A stretch of DNA of 62,116 bases from positions 1 to 62,116 of the forward strand of contig MQVO02000076.1 in assembly GCA_001986395.2 (NCBI GenBank), read 5' to 3'. Below are positions 22,037 through 33,628 of this stretch, one piece after another. The notes under the pieces are model-generated. The model was given only the letters and a program-made list of their open reading frames with translations. It had not been told where the DNA came from and searched no databases. Numbering within the stretch: the stretch's first letter is position 1; the number at the start of each line of letters is the position of its first letter. Made by a program: the position numbers and the translations under genes. The stretch comes from Irpex lacteus. Taxonomy: Eukaryota; Basidiomycota; Agaricomycetes; Polyporales; Irpicaceae.

Positions 22037-24268
22037 AATCAAGGAAGGCGTGCAGCTCCTTTGGGAGCATGGTGAGGATGGGTAGACGAGAACTAGCAGG
22101 CCCCAGAATGCCGCGAGAGACTGGGTCTGCTAGATTGTCTGAAGTGTTGACGTATTGGGGCAGGATGAGGATGTTGGACGCGCAACAGGCAAGCGCTGTG
22201 CGACGGATGGAGAGGTTAACTTCGAAATTTCGGCTGCGACCACGCTGGAAAGCACCGATGACACCCATGTTATCACTGTGTAGGAGTAGGTCAGTGTCAC
22301 GATAGCTAAGTTCGGTGAGGTGCAGTGTAGCAAGCTCGATAGCGATCATCTCAGCCCAGCCAATGTCCCGTCCGTTGCCTTTCCAACCAGGAACAAGTTT
22401 CCAGGCTGCCCACTGCCCGTTTATTATAATTCCTATTCCCCAATCGGTAGATGCGTCCACCCAAACCCCACAGTCCCGAGGGGGTGCGCGGGGAACGAGG
22501 GAGCGGACATAGGTGGGCAACTGCAAGATGTCACGCCACCAACGCAAATCTGACTTCAAGGAGCTCGGTGGGTACCGCGCCACATACTGGTTAGGGAAAG
22601 ATGCAGCGAAGGCGAATAGGTTTGCGAGATATGCCCGCCCTTCGCGATAGACGAAGGCTATGTGGGAGAGTGTACCAGCGATGCTCATAGTCTCCTTGAG
22701 CTTCACTCTGCCGGACTCCGCAGCGAGTGCATATGTATCCAGTTTTCGCTGGTACTTAGCGCGTTTCTCGTTAGGTAGAGAGACACAGCGCTCCTTAAGG
22801 TTCCATAGGAAACCCAAGTACACGACGAGAAACGCGTACCGGAAACATTTCCCGAGCTTCCACGGTACACCAAGTGCAGCCGTAATGCGGAATATGTCTT
22901 CTATATCGTATGCGTATATCCACTCGCCGTTGTCGAGCTGGCCGATAGGGAAGCGAAAATTGATAAGATCGTCAACCCACTTCTTCAGCCGTTCGATGCC
23001 TTCGTGGCCTAGAATGTCGACTATTGCGTCCATTGGCTGCCCTTGAAGGCCCGGTCCAGATGCGATGCCAAATGGACAGACGTGATCGATGTAGAATTCG
23101 CCGTCGTCCACTTGGATGACGAGGAACGGTTTGTGCTGGGGTAAGATGGGAATATTGCGAAAGGCGGAATCGATATCAAGAGTAGCGGCTTGTGCGCCTG
23201 GAGGGGCAGTGGACACCTGAAAAGGCAGGTGCGTGAGCTTACAATGCTCATAAGAGAGAGTCGGGGCTAAGGCAACACCCGAGAGATAAAGGTGGGCGGC
23301 ACAAGCTCAACCCTAGACAGGTGGCACAGGCTCGCCTGATGATGCACAAGGTGACGGCTAAGGCACACGTCTGTAGAAGGCAAACTCACAATTTGGGCGA
23401 CTTCAGCAGCAGTGCCCCATGTAGTAGGGAAGTCGTTGGAATCAATGAAATCGTTAACGGAGAACCCGTCTTAGTTCTTAAACGAGCAGTTCTGTATTAG
23501 ACGATATTTGCCGGGAGATCCGGCCTTGTCAACTACGCCGAGTGGTGATGTCATGAAATGCGATTTGAGTTTGGTTTGGACCTCACGGACGCTGTAAGGG
23601 CCGGACATGCGGTTTAGTAAGACTTGTTCGGTGACGTATTGACGAATGAAATCGAGGTGTTCATAAGCGGAGGAGTGATTTTTTGGTGTATATGTTTTCT
23701 TCAACGGTACAAAATCACCGATAGGGAAGCCGTAGCGGAAACGGTCAGGAAGCTGGGGGTATTTATCGAGCAGGCCATATTGTTTGAGTTTGGCTTCCAA
23801 GGCGTCTGCTCGATATGGAGTGATGATTCTATCCCTCTCTGCGGCACCGCTTAGCACCGGCGTGATGATCGGAGGCACCACAGAGAGAGCAGATGTGTCC
23901 AGTTGTCCCAGGGCATCGGGTTGCGCCTGGGCGACATGGCCTTCCTCGCAGGTTCCAGTAGATGCAGAGTGCTTTCTTTCCTGCGATGGTAACGAGTCGT
24001 CTGTCACGCCATGCCGCGTAGATGGGTCTCCCCACAGCTGTCGTCTGGCGGGTGCAGCTTCCTGCGACGTGTCCACGACAGCCGCAGATGAGGCAGAAGC
24101 TCTCTTCTGGGGCGTCAGCTTGTTCGCTTCGAAAAGGACGAAAGGAATCAGAGCGGCCAGAACTGTCTGCAGAGGACTCGAATGGACGTTTAGCCGAAAA
24201 TGTTTGATGGCCACGAGATTGCGCGTTCGCCTTCGACATCTCAGAGCGCAGGATCTCCAAGGACACAT
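22029..24268 (-). pseudogene. Ngaro reverse transcriptase / RNase H, one stop codon
   Basis: The frame runs from ATG 24268 to 23390, is spliced over a 173-bp GT-AG intron (23389-23217) and continues 23216-22029. RT motifs are SPLGVVDKAGSPGKYRLIQ, TLDIDSAFRNIPI and WVDDLINF, the catalytic DD box. RNase H acidic residues follow in GVWVDASTDWG, WAEMIAIELATLHL, LLLHSDNMGVIGAF and TSDNLADPVSRG. A TAA at 23473-23471 interrupts the frame just after CSFKN, in the conserved stretch leading to SVNDF. No splice site removes it, so this copy is probably disabled unless the codon is read through. The start is uncertain because the ATG lies inside ORF1. Its stop overlaps the recombinase ATG by 8 nt. Confidence 0.85.
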
Positions 24269-25301
24269 CGTAGATTCGTTGACAGTATGAGACGGAGCCG
24301 ACGTCGAAGATCTTCCAGGTGCCGACGAAGAACCTCTTTCGGACCTCTATATCAAACTTCAATATAACGGCGAAGCTGTCACGGAATTCGGGACGCTTGC
24401 ACAGGAAGTCGAAGTGATCCTTGAAGAGGTCGCGTACATCCTGTTCGGCCGCCTCGCTCAAGATCGTATCGAAGTTACGGTACGCATCGAGCCAATCTTC
24501 TTTCGACATTGTTGCTTCACTGGGCCAGTATGATGTGTCTATGAGGTCTCGCTTGACGGACCAGCGGTCGTGAATCTTTGTGTATTTGACTACGGCCGGG
24601 TTTGTGGCGATGTCATTCATAGCAGCGGTTGTACACATGGTTAACGGAAGGTGGTGTTTGCTGAGCAGGAGCGTGACTATTGCCTCAGGAGTGTCGACAG
24701 AGTTAGAGAAGAACTCCCCTACACGAGACATGGTGATCTTAGGAGCGACGGCCGCGGCGGTGCTTGTGGAGGCAGCCTTGACGGGAGGTACAGTGTTGGC
24801 TGCGACCGTGGTTGCAGCAGCAGCGCTGGCTGCAGGCTGGGTCATTGTAGGTGCAGAGGGTGCAACAGGCTTTCGAGAAGTCGCTGCTCCACCGCTACCC
24901 CGGGCTGCGTTACCTATCTTCGTGCTGATCCACTTCTGCACATCCTTTCGAACATCTTCTCCCACCAGAGCCAATAGCTCGTCTAGGGATGGTTCGGTGG
25001 ACGTCGAGTTGCCCGGCCCCTCAGGTTCGACACTGCTACTCGCAGCCCCTATCAGCCCACTATCGACGTCCTCCTTATCACCTTCCTCGCTCTCGTTCCC
25101 ACTTTCATCATTCTCAACACTACCACTTGTTCCTACTTCGTTTCCTTCTTTAGCTTTATTCCCATCTGATGCGCCGTCACCGTGGTTCCCATCACGCCGA
25201 GCACGCGAGGATTGAGCGTTCCCAGGCTCTGTGCCTGCCGGTTGAAAGGCCTGTAGTCCGTGACCTCCAGTGCCTCTCGGACGCGCAGATGATTCGACCA
25301 T
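23829..25301 (-). CDS. Ngaro ORF1, gag-like protein with zinc knuckles
   Basis: The 490-residue open frame starts at ATG 25301. The first ~190 residues are Ser/Gly/Ala/Glu-rich and low complexity. A conserved central region follows (for example FFSNSVDTPEAIVTLLLSKH and FDIEVRKRFFVGTWKIFD). The C-terminus is Cys/His-rich: CLICGCRGHVAGSC is a CCHC knuckle, and CSLCGASDHHAGAKRC a second CCHC-like motif. This fits a nucleic-acid-binding Gag of DIRS/Ngaro elements. It overlaps the RT frame by about 440 nt in a +1 frame, so RT may be made by frameshifting or from a separate message. Confidence 0.85.
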   Translation of the reverse strand: MVESSARPRGTGGHGLQAFQPAGTEPGNAQSSRARRDGNHGDGASDGNKAKEGNEVGTSGSVENDESGNESEEGDKEDVDSGLIGAASSSVEPEGPGNSTSTEPSLDELLALVGEDVRKDVQKWISTKIGNAARGSGGAATSRKPVAPSAPTMTQPAASAAAATTVAANTVPPVKAASTSTAAAVAPKITMSRVGEFFSNSVDTPEAIVTLLLSKHHLPLTMCTTAAMNDIATNPAVVKYTKIHDRWSVKRDLIDTSYWPSEATMSKEDWLDAYRNFDTILSEAAEQDVRDLFKDHFDFLCKRPEFRDSFAVILKFDIEVRKRFFVGTWKIFDVGSVSYCQRIYDVSLEILRSEMSKANAQSRGHQTFSAKRPFESSADSSGRSDSFRPFRSEQADAPEESFCLICGCRGHVAGSCTRQTTAVGRPIYAAWRDRRLVTIAGKKALCIYWNLRGRPCRPGATRCPGTTGHICSLCGASDHHAGAKRCRREG

Positions 25302-25324
25302 CGTAGAACAAGCGAAGCTTCAGA

Positions 25325-25486
25325 GTTGACAAAATTTTCTCGTCGTCGGGAGAGCGATGCTGGATGTAGTGGGAGCGAGAGAGACTATGAGCGCTACTTC
25401 CCGCTCACCAGCATTGATCCTCCCGACGCTTAGTAAGCACTCGTTCGACCTTTCCGCTCGCAAGCTCGCTCACGGTCAAACTACAC
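25325..25486 (-). repeat. Ngaro split direct repeat A1
   Basis: The 162-bp segment beginning 'gttgacaaaattttctcg' on the plus strand and ending 'ggtcaaactacac' is repeated at 20096-20257. It forms the 5' terminus of the element on the minus strand. Confidence 0.92.
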
Positions 25487-26073
25487 AGGGCTCGGAAGAG
25501 CTGTAAATAGCAAAGCGAATCGTGCGTCTCCTCGGCCATGTCCTCAGACTCGCGGATGATCGCGCTGCCTTCGTGCCTCGCACAAGGCTGTGGGTCGAAA
25601 CAATCATTGCTGCTAGAGATGAACGAATATGACATGCCTCGTGAGCGGCGCGACGATCCACACATCCTCTGCTCTCGCCCAGATCGCATTATACTTGGTG
25701 GGGAGGTGATAATGAGGCACGAGCGTAAGGTCCGTCACATGCGTAAAACTTGGATCAGGTAAGAGCCCAACACAGCAAGTAAGGCAAACAGACAGCAGAA
25801 GGTACGAGAGACGAAGAAAAGTGGAGACTGCGCATCAAGTGGCCAGCGATGCATGCAGCAGGAAGGAGGTGGGTCCGCTAGCACCGAGTACTCGATAGTG
25901 AATTGATTTACTTCGCAATTGCGTTGATTCACGCGTGTGTCCGTAGTGTTTTATGTACATGATGCATCGCGATACCCTACCCCAAGCAAACGCGACAGCA
26001 TAGTCCCTATTGAAATTGATTGATATTCGAGCTGTCGATTCTTCGACCGTTGACCTTTGATAGTTCCTCGACG
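25487..26073. other. UPRT 3' flank
   Basis: The segment at about 25910-26070 is the ancestral copy of the repeat found after F-box copies A and B ('tgtccgtagtgttttatgtacatga', 'gcatagtccctattga'). No gene is recognised between the Ngaro edge and UPRT. A weak open frame at 25405-25689 (minus) runs into the Ngaro A1 repeat and is not considered real. Confidence 0.5.
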
Positions 26074-27357
26074 TTATACGCAATATCTACATACAAAGAA
26101 CAATACCGATGAGTACCTGAACCGACGCGCCAAAGAGAAAAGGAGAACGGAAGGACGTACCTCCTCTCGCCAAAGTCGCCCAACCCGGGGATGATGTACG
26201 CCTTCTCGTTGAGGCCTTTATCTATCCAGCCCGTTATCTAGAAACAAATTTGAAAAAGAAAAGAAATCAGATACGTCGATCAGTGTGCAAGCTACGTTCG
26301 GAGAGGGGGATCATGCGCGGCAGGGCGGTGGGGTGATAAGGATAGGGAACGGGGGACGGAAGAGAGAGATGGGATGGAGGGGCAGAGGAGCGGAGGACAG
26401 AAGAGAAGTATAGGGAAGGGAGGGATGGAGGGGGACAGAAGGAGACTTACGACGCGCAGCGAGGGATATGTGGTACAGAAGGTTTTGAGGCCTTCGGGTG
26501 AGGATATCTGCGCGCGAGATGAAAAGTAAATACGATATGTGAGTATCGAGTAAACAAAGAAGACGAAAGGGGGAGGAGGGGGACGTACGAGGTTGATGAA
26601 GATGATTCGTTCTTCGGGTACGCCGTGTTCTTTGAGGACTTCGACGGCTTTCATCGCTGAGCCACCGGTGGCTACATTATCATAACCGGATTTCACGTTG
26701 AATTAAAGTGGAATTCGATGTAGAGAAAGAGAACGCACCGAGCATAGGGTCCAGTAGCAGGACATAGCGATTAGCAATGTCAGGAGGGAACTACAAGGGG
26801 GTGAGTATGGTTTGTGGACGTATATGATTGATCACACGACCTTTGAGTAGAACAATTTCGGCTGGGCCGTCTCTTCGTCCTGTTTGCTCAGGGTCGTCAG
26901 AACCGGTGAGGTACATGAGATCAGCCAAGTTAACTCACCCTTTGAATGAGAATCTTGCCGATCCTAACGCTCCTGCACACCTCTCGCAGACCAGCTTCCA
27001 TAGCCTACTCAACTCTAATTAATTTATCACATTAAACACTCATATAAACCATCGACGCACCTCTCCAGCTCTCAAGATCGACACGCCACATATCTTGCCC
27101 TCGAACCCGACGCCATCGTACAAAGCCCCAGTAGGAGTCTCGACAGTCTTAGGCACGACGGGGAGGTGGTTAAGCCCCTCTTCGACGAGGAGACGGATGA
27201 TGCGGTCGGAGTAGAAGAGAAAATCGCCGCGGCTGGTGTTCTTGTCCCTGATGATCGTGTACAGAGCCTCGAGCTGGGCTGTCTGTGGGAGGGTGAAGAC
27301 GGAGGGTGGCAGCGAGGCGGGTGTGGATTGGGAGGAGGGTGCTGCTTCGAGGACCAT
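26074..27357 (-). CDS. FUR1: Uracil phosphoribosyltransferase (UPRT)
   Basis: The enzyme converts uracil and PRPP to UMP in pyrimidine salvage, and makes fungi sensitive to 5-fluorouracil. Eight exons (27357-27061, 27004-26939, 26879-26841, 26790-26739, 26671-26589, 26507-26451, 26237-26161, 26086-26074) give 227 residues. Diagnostic parts are DFLFYSDRIIRLLVEEGLN, GVSILRAGEAMEAGLREVC, the PRPP-binding DPMLATGGSAMKAV, IIFINL, and the uracil-binding tail ITGWIDKGLNEKAYIIPGLG followed by GERRYCV. The last exon is only 13 nt. This is the intact parent of the pseudogene at 10399-11500. Its 5' end faces SEC14 across a 429-bp shared promoter region. Confidence 0.95.
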
Positions 27358-27786
27358 GGTCGCTGTGTGAGACGACTAGGAGAGGGGTGAAGGGAGAGGA
27401 AATGGAGAGGAAGAAGGATAAGATAAAGGAGGATTTATTGGATATGTCTTGGGCTTGTCAGAGATAAGAGCGCCGGGTGATGAGCGATATCTCAGCTCGT
27501 CTGTCCATCCTTTCCATTCCCCGTCCTTGCAAAATAAATATCGTATTTTCCAGCAGAGAACAAGAACATTAGTATCGTGGTAACAAGTTCAGATAAAACA
27601 AACACAGCCAATTCAAGACGGTGGGCGCAAATCAACGATGCGAGATCAGACCGAAACCGCACCCAAACATCGCGTCAAGTCCAGCACCGCAGTGCCACAT
27701 CTCAGCTCTCCTCCCACCATCACCATCTCCCTCCCACTTTTTTCTTCTTATATCTCTACCTCATTGTCGTCGTCGTCGTCGCTGGG

Positions 27787-28901
27787 ATGAGTGCAAGTCT
27801 ACAGCAAGCAAGCGCAAGTCCCATGCCGGAAGGCGTGACAGACCCGAATTACAAGCCTCAGCCGGGCAGACTGGGGAACTTGACGGTGGAGCAGCAGCAC
27901 ATTCTCGACAAGTTTCGCAAGACGATACAGGAAGAGGGGTGGTTTGTCCCTGAACGCATGGACGATGCTACCCTCCTCAGGTGCGCCTTGATGCTCAGTG
28001 CACATGGGCACAAACGTGCTGGACACGCTCGCCGTCATAGAGTGCTCTAACCGTCGTCTGCAGGTTCCTGCGGGCCAGGAAATTCGACTTTGAAAAGTCC
28101 AAGGCGATGCTCAAGGCCGCTGAAGAGTGGAGAAAGTCCTTTGGCGTAGACGAGATCGTCCAGTACGTGCCATCCACCCTGGCGTCCTCACGCTCTGCTA
28201 ACCTCGGCGCGATGTCCACTTATCCAGGAACTTTGACTTTAAAGAGAAAGCCGCCGTAGACAAGTACTACCCGCAGTACTACCACAAGATGGACAAGGTA
28301 CGTATCCCCCATCTCTCTCATATCCCTCACACTCACACCGTCGCTATCGCAGGACGGCCGCCCGATCTACATCGAAAAACTCGGCAAGCTCGACATCAAA
28401 GCCCTCTACCAAATCACCACGCAAGACCGCCAACTCCAACGGCTCGTCTTCGAATACGAAAAGTTCCTCACCGAGCGGCTCCCCGCGTGCTCGCGCGCAG
28501 TCGGTCACCCCGTCGAGACCTCCTGCACCATCCTCGACCTCGGGGGCGTCTCCCTGGGCAACTTCTACCGCGTCAAGGACTACGTCGCGCAAGCCGCCTC
28601 GATCGGCCAGGACAGGTACCCGGAGTGTATGGGCAAGTTTTATATTATCAACGCACCGTGGATGTTCTCGACGGTGTGGGGGTTCGTCAAGCCGTGGTTG
28701 GACGAGGTGACGGTGTCGAAGATCGATATTCTGGGGAGCTCGTATCAGGATAAGCTACTGCAGCAGATCCCGAAGGAGTCGTTGCCAAAGGAGTACGGCG
28801 GGTTGTGTGATTGTGTCGGAGGGTGCTCGTTGAGCGATGCTGGCCCGTGGAACGAGTCGGCCCAGCAGAAAGGTGCAGAGGGTGCGGCAGCAGCACAGTA
28901 A
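27787..28901 (+). CDS. SEC14: SEC14-like phosphatidylinositol/phosphatidylcholine transfer protein
   Basis: This CRAL-TRIO protein exchanges PtdIns and PtdCho and sustains Golgi secretion in yeast. Exons 27787-27980, 28064-28162, 28228-28297 and 28353-28901 give 303 residues, the normal Sec14 size. The CRAL-TRIO N domain reads ATLLRFLRARKFDFEKSKAM. The lipid-binding domain has DGRPIYIEKLGKLDIKALYQ, SCTILDLGGVSL, YPECMGKFYIINAPWMFST and LPKEYGGLCDC. The predicted 5' UTR carries a GTC-rich microsatellite at about 27765-27782. SEC14 is divergent from UPRT and convergent with actin. It is probably the essential Sec14 orthologue, but fungi carry several Sec14-like proteins. Confidence 0.93.
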
Positions 28902-29254
28902 ACTCGTCGGAGGGGGCGACATGCATACATACTTACGTCTCGGTCTTGTATTCTACACGTTTCCGCACTTCGACACACAACTTTGGACATCATTTCTATC
29001 ATGCAAAGAGAATATTCGTGATTTTACAGATTCCAATAACCACATTAACGACTCCGACCGTCCAGACGCCACGCCACGCCACACCCACCAGAAGCGGAAG
29101 ACGAACACACACACCACTCGCAAAACGGATAGTGACCGACGTCATGCAAAACGTAATGATGAAAATCGTAAAAACAAACGGTCACAACAGCGCGGTCGTA
29201 CGGTAGCGTAAGGTAAGGCGTCTACTACTTTGTTTCTTTCGCTTTTCGATGCGC

Positions 29255-30838
<1,584 letters not shown>

Positions 30839-31376
30839 TGCGATGAGCTGTACGTTGAAGGTGAAAGTAGAAGTAGAAGATGAAGGGTGATTGGAAAGTC
30901 TGAGACGCGTGGATGGGGGTTTATATCAGCAGCGCAGATGAAACGAGGCGGTGCAAGCACGCGGGGCGCAGCGCAGGCACGGGCGGGGACAAGCGAACAA
31001 ATGAGCTGCGGAACGTTTGGAACAACGAGCTTTGGATGTTACTCACCGTGGGGGACGATGACAAGATGGGTTGGATGTCGGGGAGGACTGGGCAAAGGGC
31101 GACGATGGGTCGTGTTTTGACGGGCGCTATGCCCATCATTTCCTTATCGGATCGTGTTTAGGGCAAGCACAAGAGGACTTGGACATACGCCGCAGTCGTC
31201 GGCTCGTCCTCAGCAATGCCGCAGTAGTCTTGGACATAACAGCTAGAGTAACATACAGACTGCGCGCAGAATACAAAGCACTGTGGCCGGGTAGTGTACA
31301 TGCAAAGAGTATTACAACAACATAAAATAACTGGAGTCCATTTTCGATACAACCAACCGCCAAGCAAGCCGCTGCC
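30839..31376. other. Actin upstream region
   Basis: The 538 bp contain the presumed actin promoter on the minus strand. No TATA box stands out, and no gene was recognised. It ends at the 3' end of the next minus-strand gene. Confidence 0.5.
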
Positions 31377-32019
31377 TCACCGCGCACTACTGCGACCATC
31401 CAGCGGCCTGTACTTGCCCTTCTGCGCTCCGGGATCAGTCTTGGAATGGCTGAGAGCCGCATGCACGATGCTCTGCATCTTCGGCGCAGCATTCGTGCTC
31501 TTCGAACGTAGGAGGTTCCACTTGGACGTCACCGTGCTCTTCGTGCTCGTTGGGCTCTTTTGGCTCGTGCTAGTGGGGGACGACGACTTGTCTACCGCAG
31601 TAGCGGAGACTATCTTCCCCGCGGGTAGGAAGTCTTGGAAGCTGCTCAGATTCGAGGGGGCCCTCATGTGGCCTACACCTGGTGTGGGTATAGGCGCGTT
31701 GGGCCTGATTCGTATGGGCTCGTCATCTGCAAGTACGTTCGTATGAATACGTGTGGTTGAGTTAAGTACAGTATGAGCGTACCGTTCTTGGATGACCCCG
31801 GTGGGCCTGATACTTGACGGAGCTCGCCGCCGTACTCGCCGCCTTGCCAGATAGCGCCCTGCCGGTCTCTGAAGGTGTACCGGTGGGTGTCAGAGTCGTA
31901 GCCTATCCGCTGCATCCCGTCAGGGAGAGAGTAAGAGTCCTATAAGTCGAAGACAACACTTGGTTAGCACGGTTGTGACAGAGATGCGCGAGAAGACTTA
32001 CGTTCGTCCAGCGTCCCAT
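31377..32019 (-). CDS. Small conserved-looking protein of unknown function
   Basis: Three exons (32019-32002, 31939-31783, 31726-31377) join in phase to 174 residues starting MGRWTNDSYSLPDGMQRIGY. The N-terminal third (RIGYDSDTHRYTFRDRQG ... WQGGEYGGELRQV) has the look of a compact beta-sheet module; I have an impression of similar basidiomycete proteins but cannot name the family. The C-terminal half is Ser/Thr/Lys-rich and probably disordered. It has no signal peptide or membrane segment. Conserved splice phases and the short six-codon first exon make a real gene likely. Confidence 0.65.
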
Positions 32020-33628
32020 GTTGCTACTTTGTAGTAATTATTCGGTAGGTTGGCGATAGGAGGAGTATTATAAGAGAGAAAGTGTAGAGTGTAGAGTTGA
32101 CGTAGGATACCAAGCAAGCAAGAGACAGAAAAGAAACGGAGAGTGTGTGGGTCAAAGTTGTACTCAGACTTGGCACACGACCGTCACCTTCCTATATATC
32201 TTCTCGAGGGGATGATGATGCTAGAGGCAGCGTCTCAACCAACTGGTCAAAGCCGCGCAGAACCCCGTTACTAGAAGGACGGAGGAACTGTTGTTTGCGT
32301 GCAAACGTGTTTGTGGAGACCGTAGCGTAATAGGGTCGTTGCGGTGGGCCTCTTTTAAGTAGCGATCGTGGTGGTAGTGGTAGTGGGTCACTGCGAAGCT
32401 CGTTGCATCCTGGCCGTGACGGGATCTTCAAATACAATTGTCCTTAGACTCCCGGTGTTGTTCATTGTTTCAGCCCTTTGATTCCCTAGATGCATGGAGG
32501 GCCCAGCGTCCAAAGAGAGTGCTAGACGACGAAAGAAAGACCAGCGGGGCCTCGGCGAGACTGTGACGGCGAGGTTGGACCGTATGACCGTGGGGGCCTC
32601 GTGGGTAGGCACAACGCATGTCCCGCTGAAATAACGTCTCCGAGATTGGTGCTATGCAAAGCGTGTCAATTGTATGGTTTAGTAAAGTCGAGCAAGGGCG
32701 AGAAATCCGGATATTTCGAGGAGGTACGAGAATCTGAGTTGCGTCGGTGCCAAGAGTATTATAGAGTGATCGTGGCGGATGCAACTCGCCTCGGTGTGAT
32801 GCGCTGTGGCGGGATCTATTTGGTGCGCACAAATATAGTGCGCACTCGAGGTGAAGTTACTTACCTCATGGACCACTGGAAGAGCAATCCAAGTTTTGTT
32901 GAGAAGAATGAGATAAATGATAAGGCATATGTACGCGGCACTATCAAACACAGAACACTGAACAGACATAAGTACGACATTGACATTGGGGGTTTTACAA
33001 GAGGATCCGAGTCGGGGAACGTAGAGTCATCATAATCAATCAAAATGTTCGAACGGATGGGGAGGCATAAGTAGACAGAGTTAAAGAGATGGATCCGAGG
33101 GGGCGGGGGAAGGGAGAGGGGTCATATGTGTATTCGAGCACGCCCAGTCCACTCCAACAGGCCTGTCAGTGAGAGAGTCCGCTATGGAATGTAGGAGTCA
33201 GACGGTTGGAGAGAGAATCGCCTTCTCGAGCAGTTGCTGTGTGTTTCCTTGTGTTGTGTTGCCTGAACCGGAGACCAGGGACTCGAGGGTGATCATGAGT
33301 GGATACGACGCGACGATGGGCATTGGGCACAACACATCCTTGAAGCCTTTGAGACCACGACCGACTTGTCCATTGAGGCATAGTATGCGGCAGAGAGTCG
33401 AGACGATGCGGCTGGTTGCTTTCCGTGGTTGTACCCGAGCTTCAGAGTAGAGTCAATACGGAATAAACACCGCGCGAGGGTGAGGGTGAGGGATTCCCGA
33501 TGGCACGCTAACGCTAGACCGCAGATATGCAGAGGTGTATAGCTAAAAACAACCCATCAGCCCACCACACCCTCAAAACCTTTCAAAAACACACCTTTCA
33601 CTTTAACATTTTCACCTTGCTCGCCCCG
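32020..33628. other. 1.6-kb region without a confident gene
   Basis: It contains the promoter of the preceding minus-strand gene. A plus frame at 32601-33035 starts with a non-ATG codon and has no recognisable motif. On the minus strand at about 33188-33400 a frame reads LNGQVGRGLKGFKDVLCPMP and continues protein-like for some 60 codons to a stop, but has no ATG exon I can attach. It may be the 3' exon of an unrecognised small gene or a relic. Confidence 0.35.

Larger units (their letters stand above)
19916..25486 (-). mobile_element. Ngaro-type tyrosine-recombinase retrotransposon
   Basis: Read on the minus strand the element is A1 (25486-25325), gag-like ORF, RT/RNase H, tyrosine recombinase, B1 (20409-20258), A2 (20257-20096), a 28-bp spacer, B2 (20067-19916). 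The A copies (162 bp) and B copies (152 bp) look identical by eye. This split-direct-repeat layout, with RT-RH and a tyrosine recombinase instead of a DDE integrase, defines the Ngaro branch of the DIRS order. No target-site duplication is seen, as expected for recombinase-mediated insertion. It lies between F-box copy C and the intact UPRT gene. Near-identical repeats argue for recent insertion, although one nonsense codon is present in the RT frame. Confidence 0.93.

Noticed and set aside
19916..25486. Alternative reading as a DIRS1-type element with inverted repeats, or as an LTR element
   Set aside because: The termini are split direct repeats, no inverted terminal repeats or internal complementary region were seen, and a tyrosine recombinase replaces the DDE integrase.
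32601..33035. 144-codon plus frame
   Set aside because: It has no ATG at its start, no motif and no supporting splice structure.
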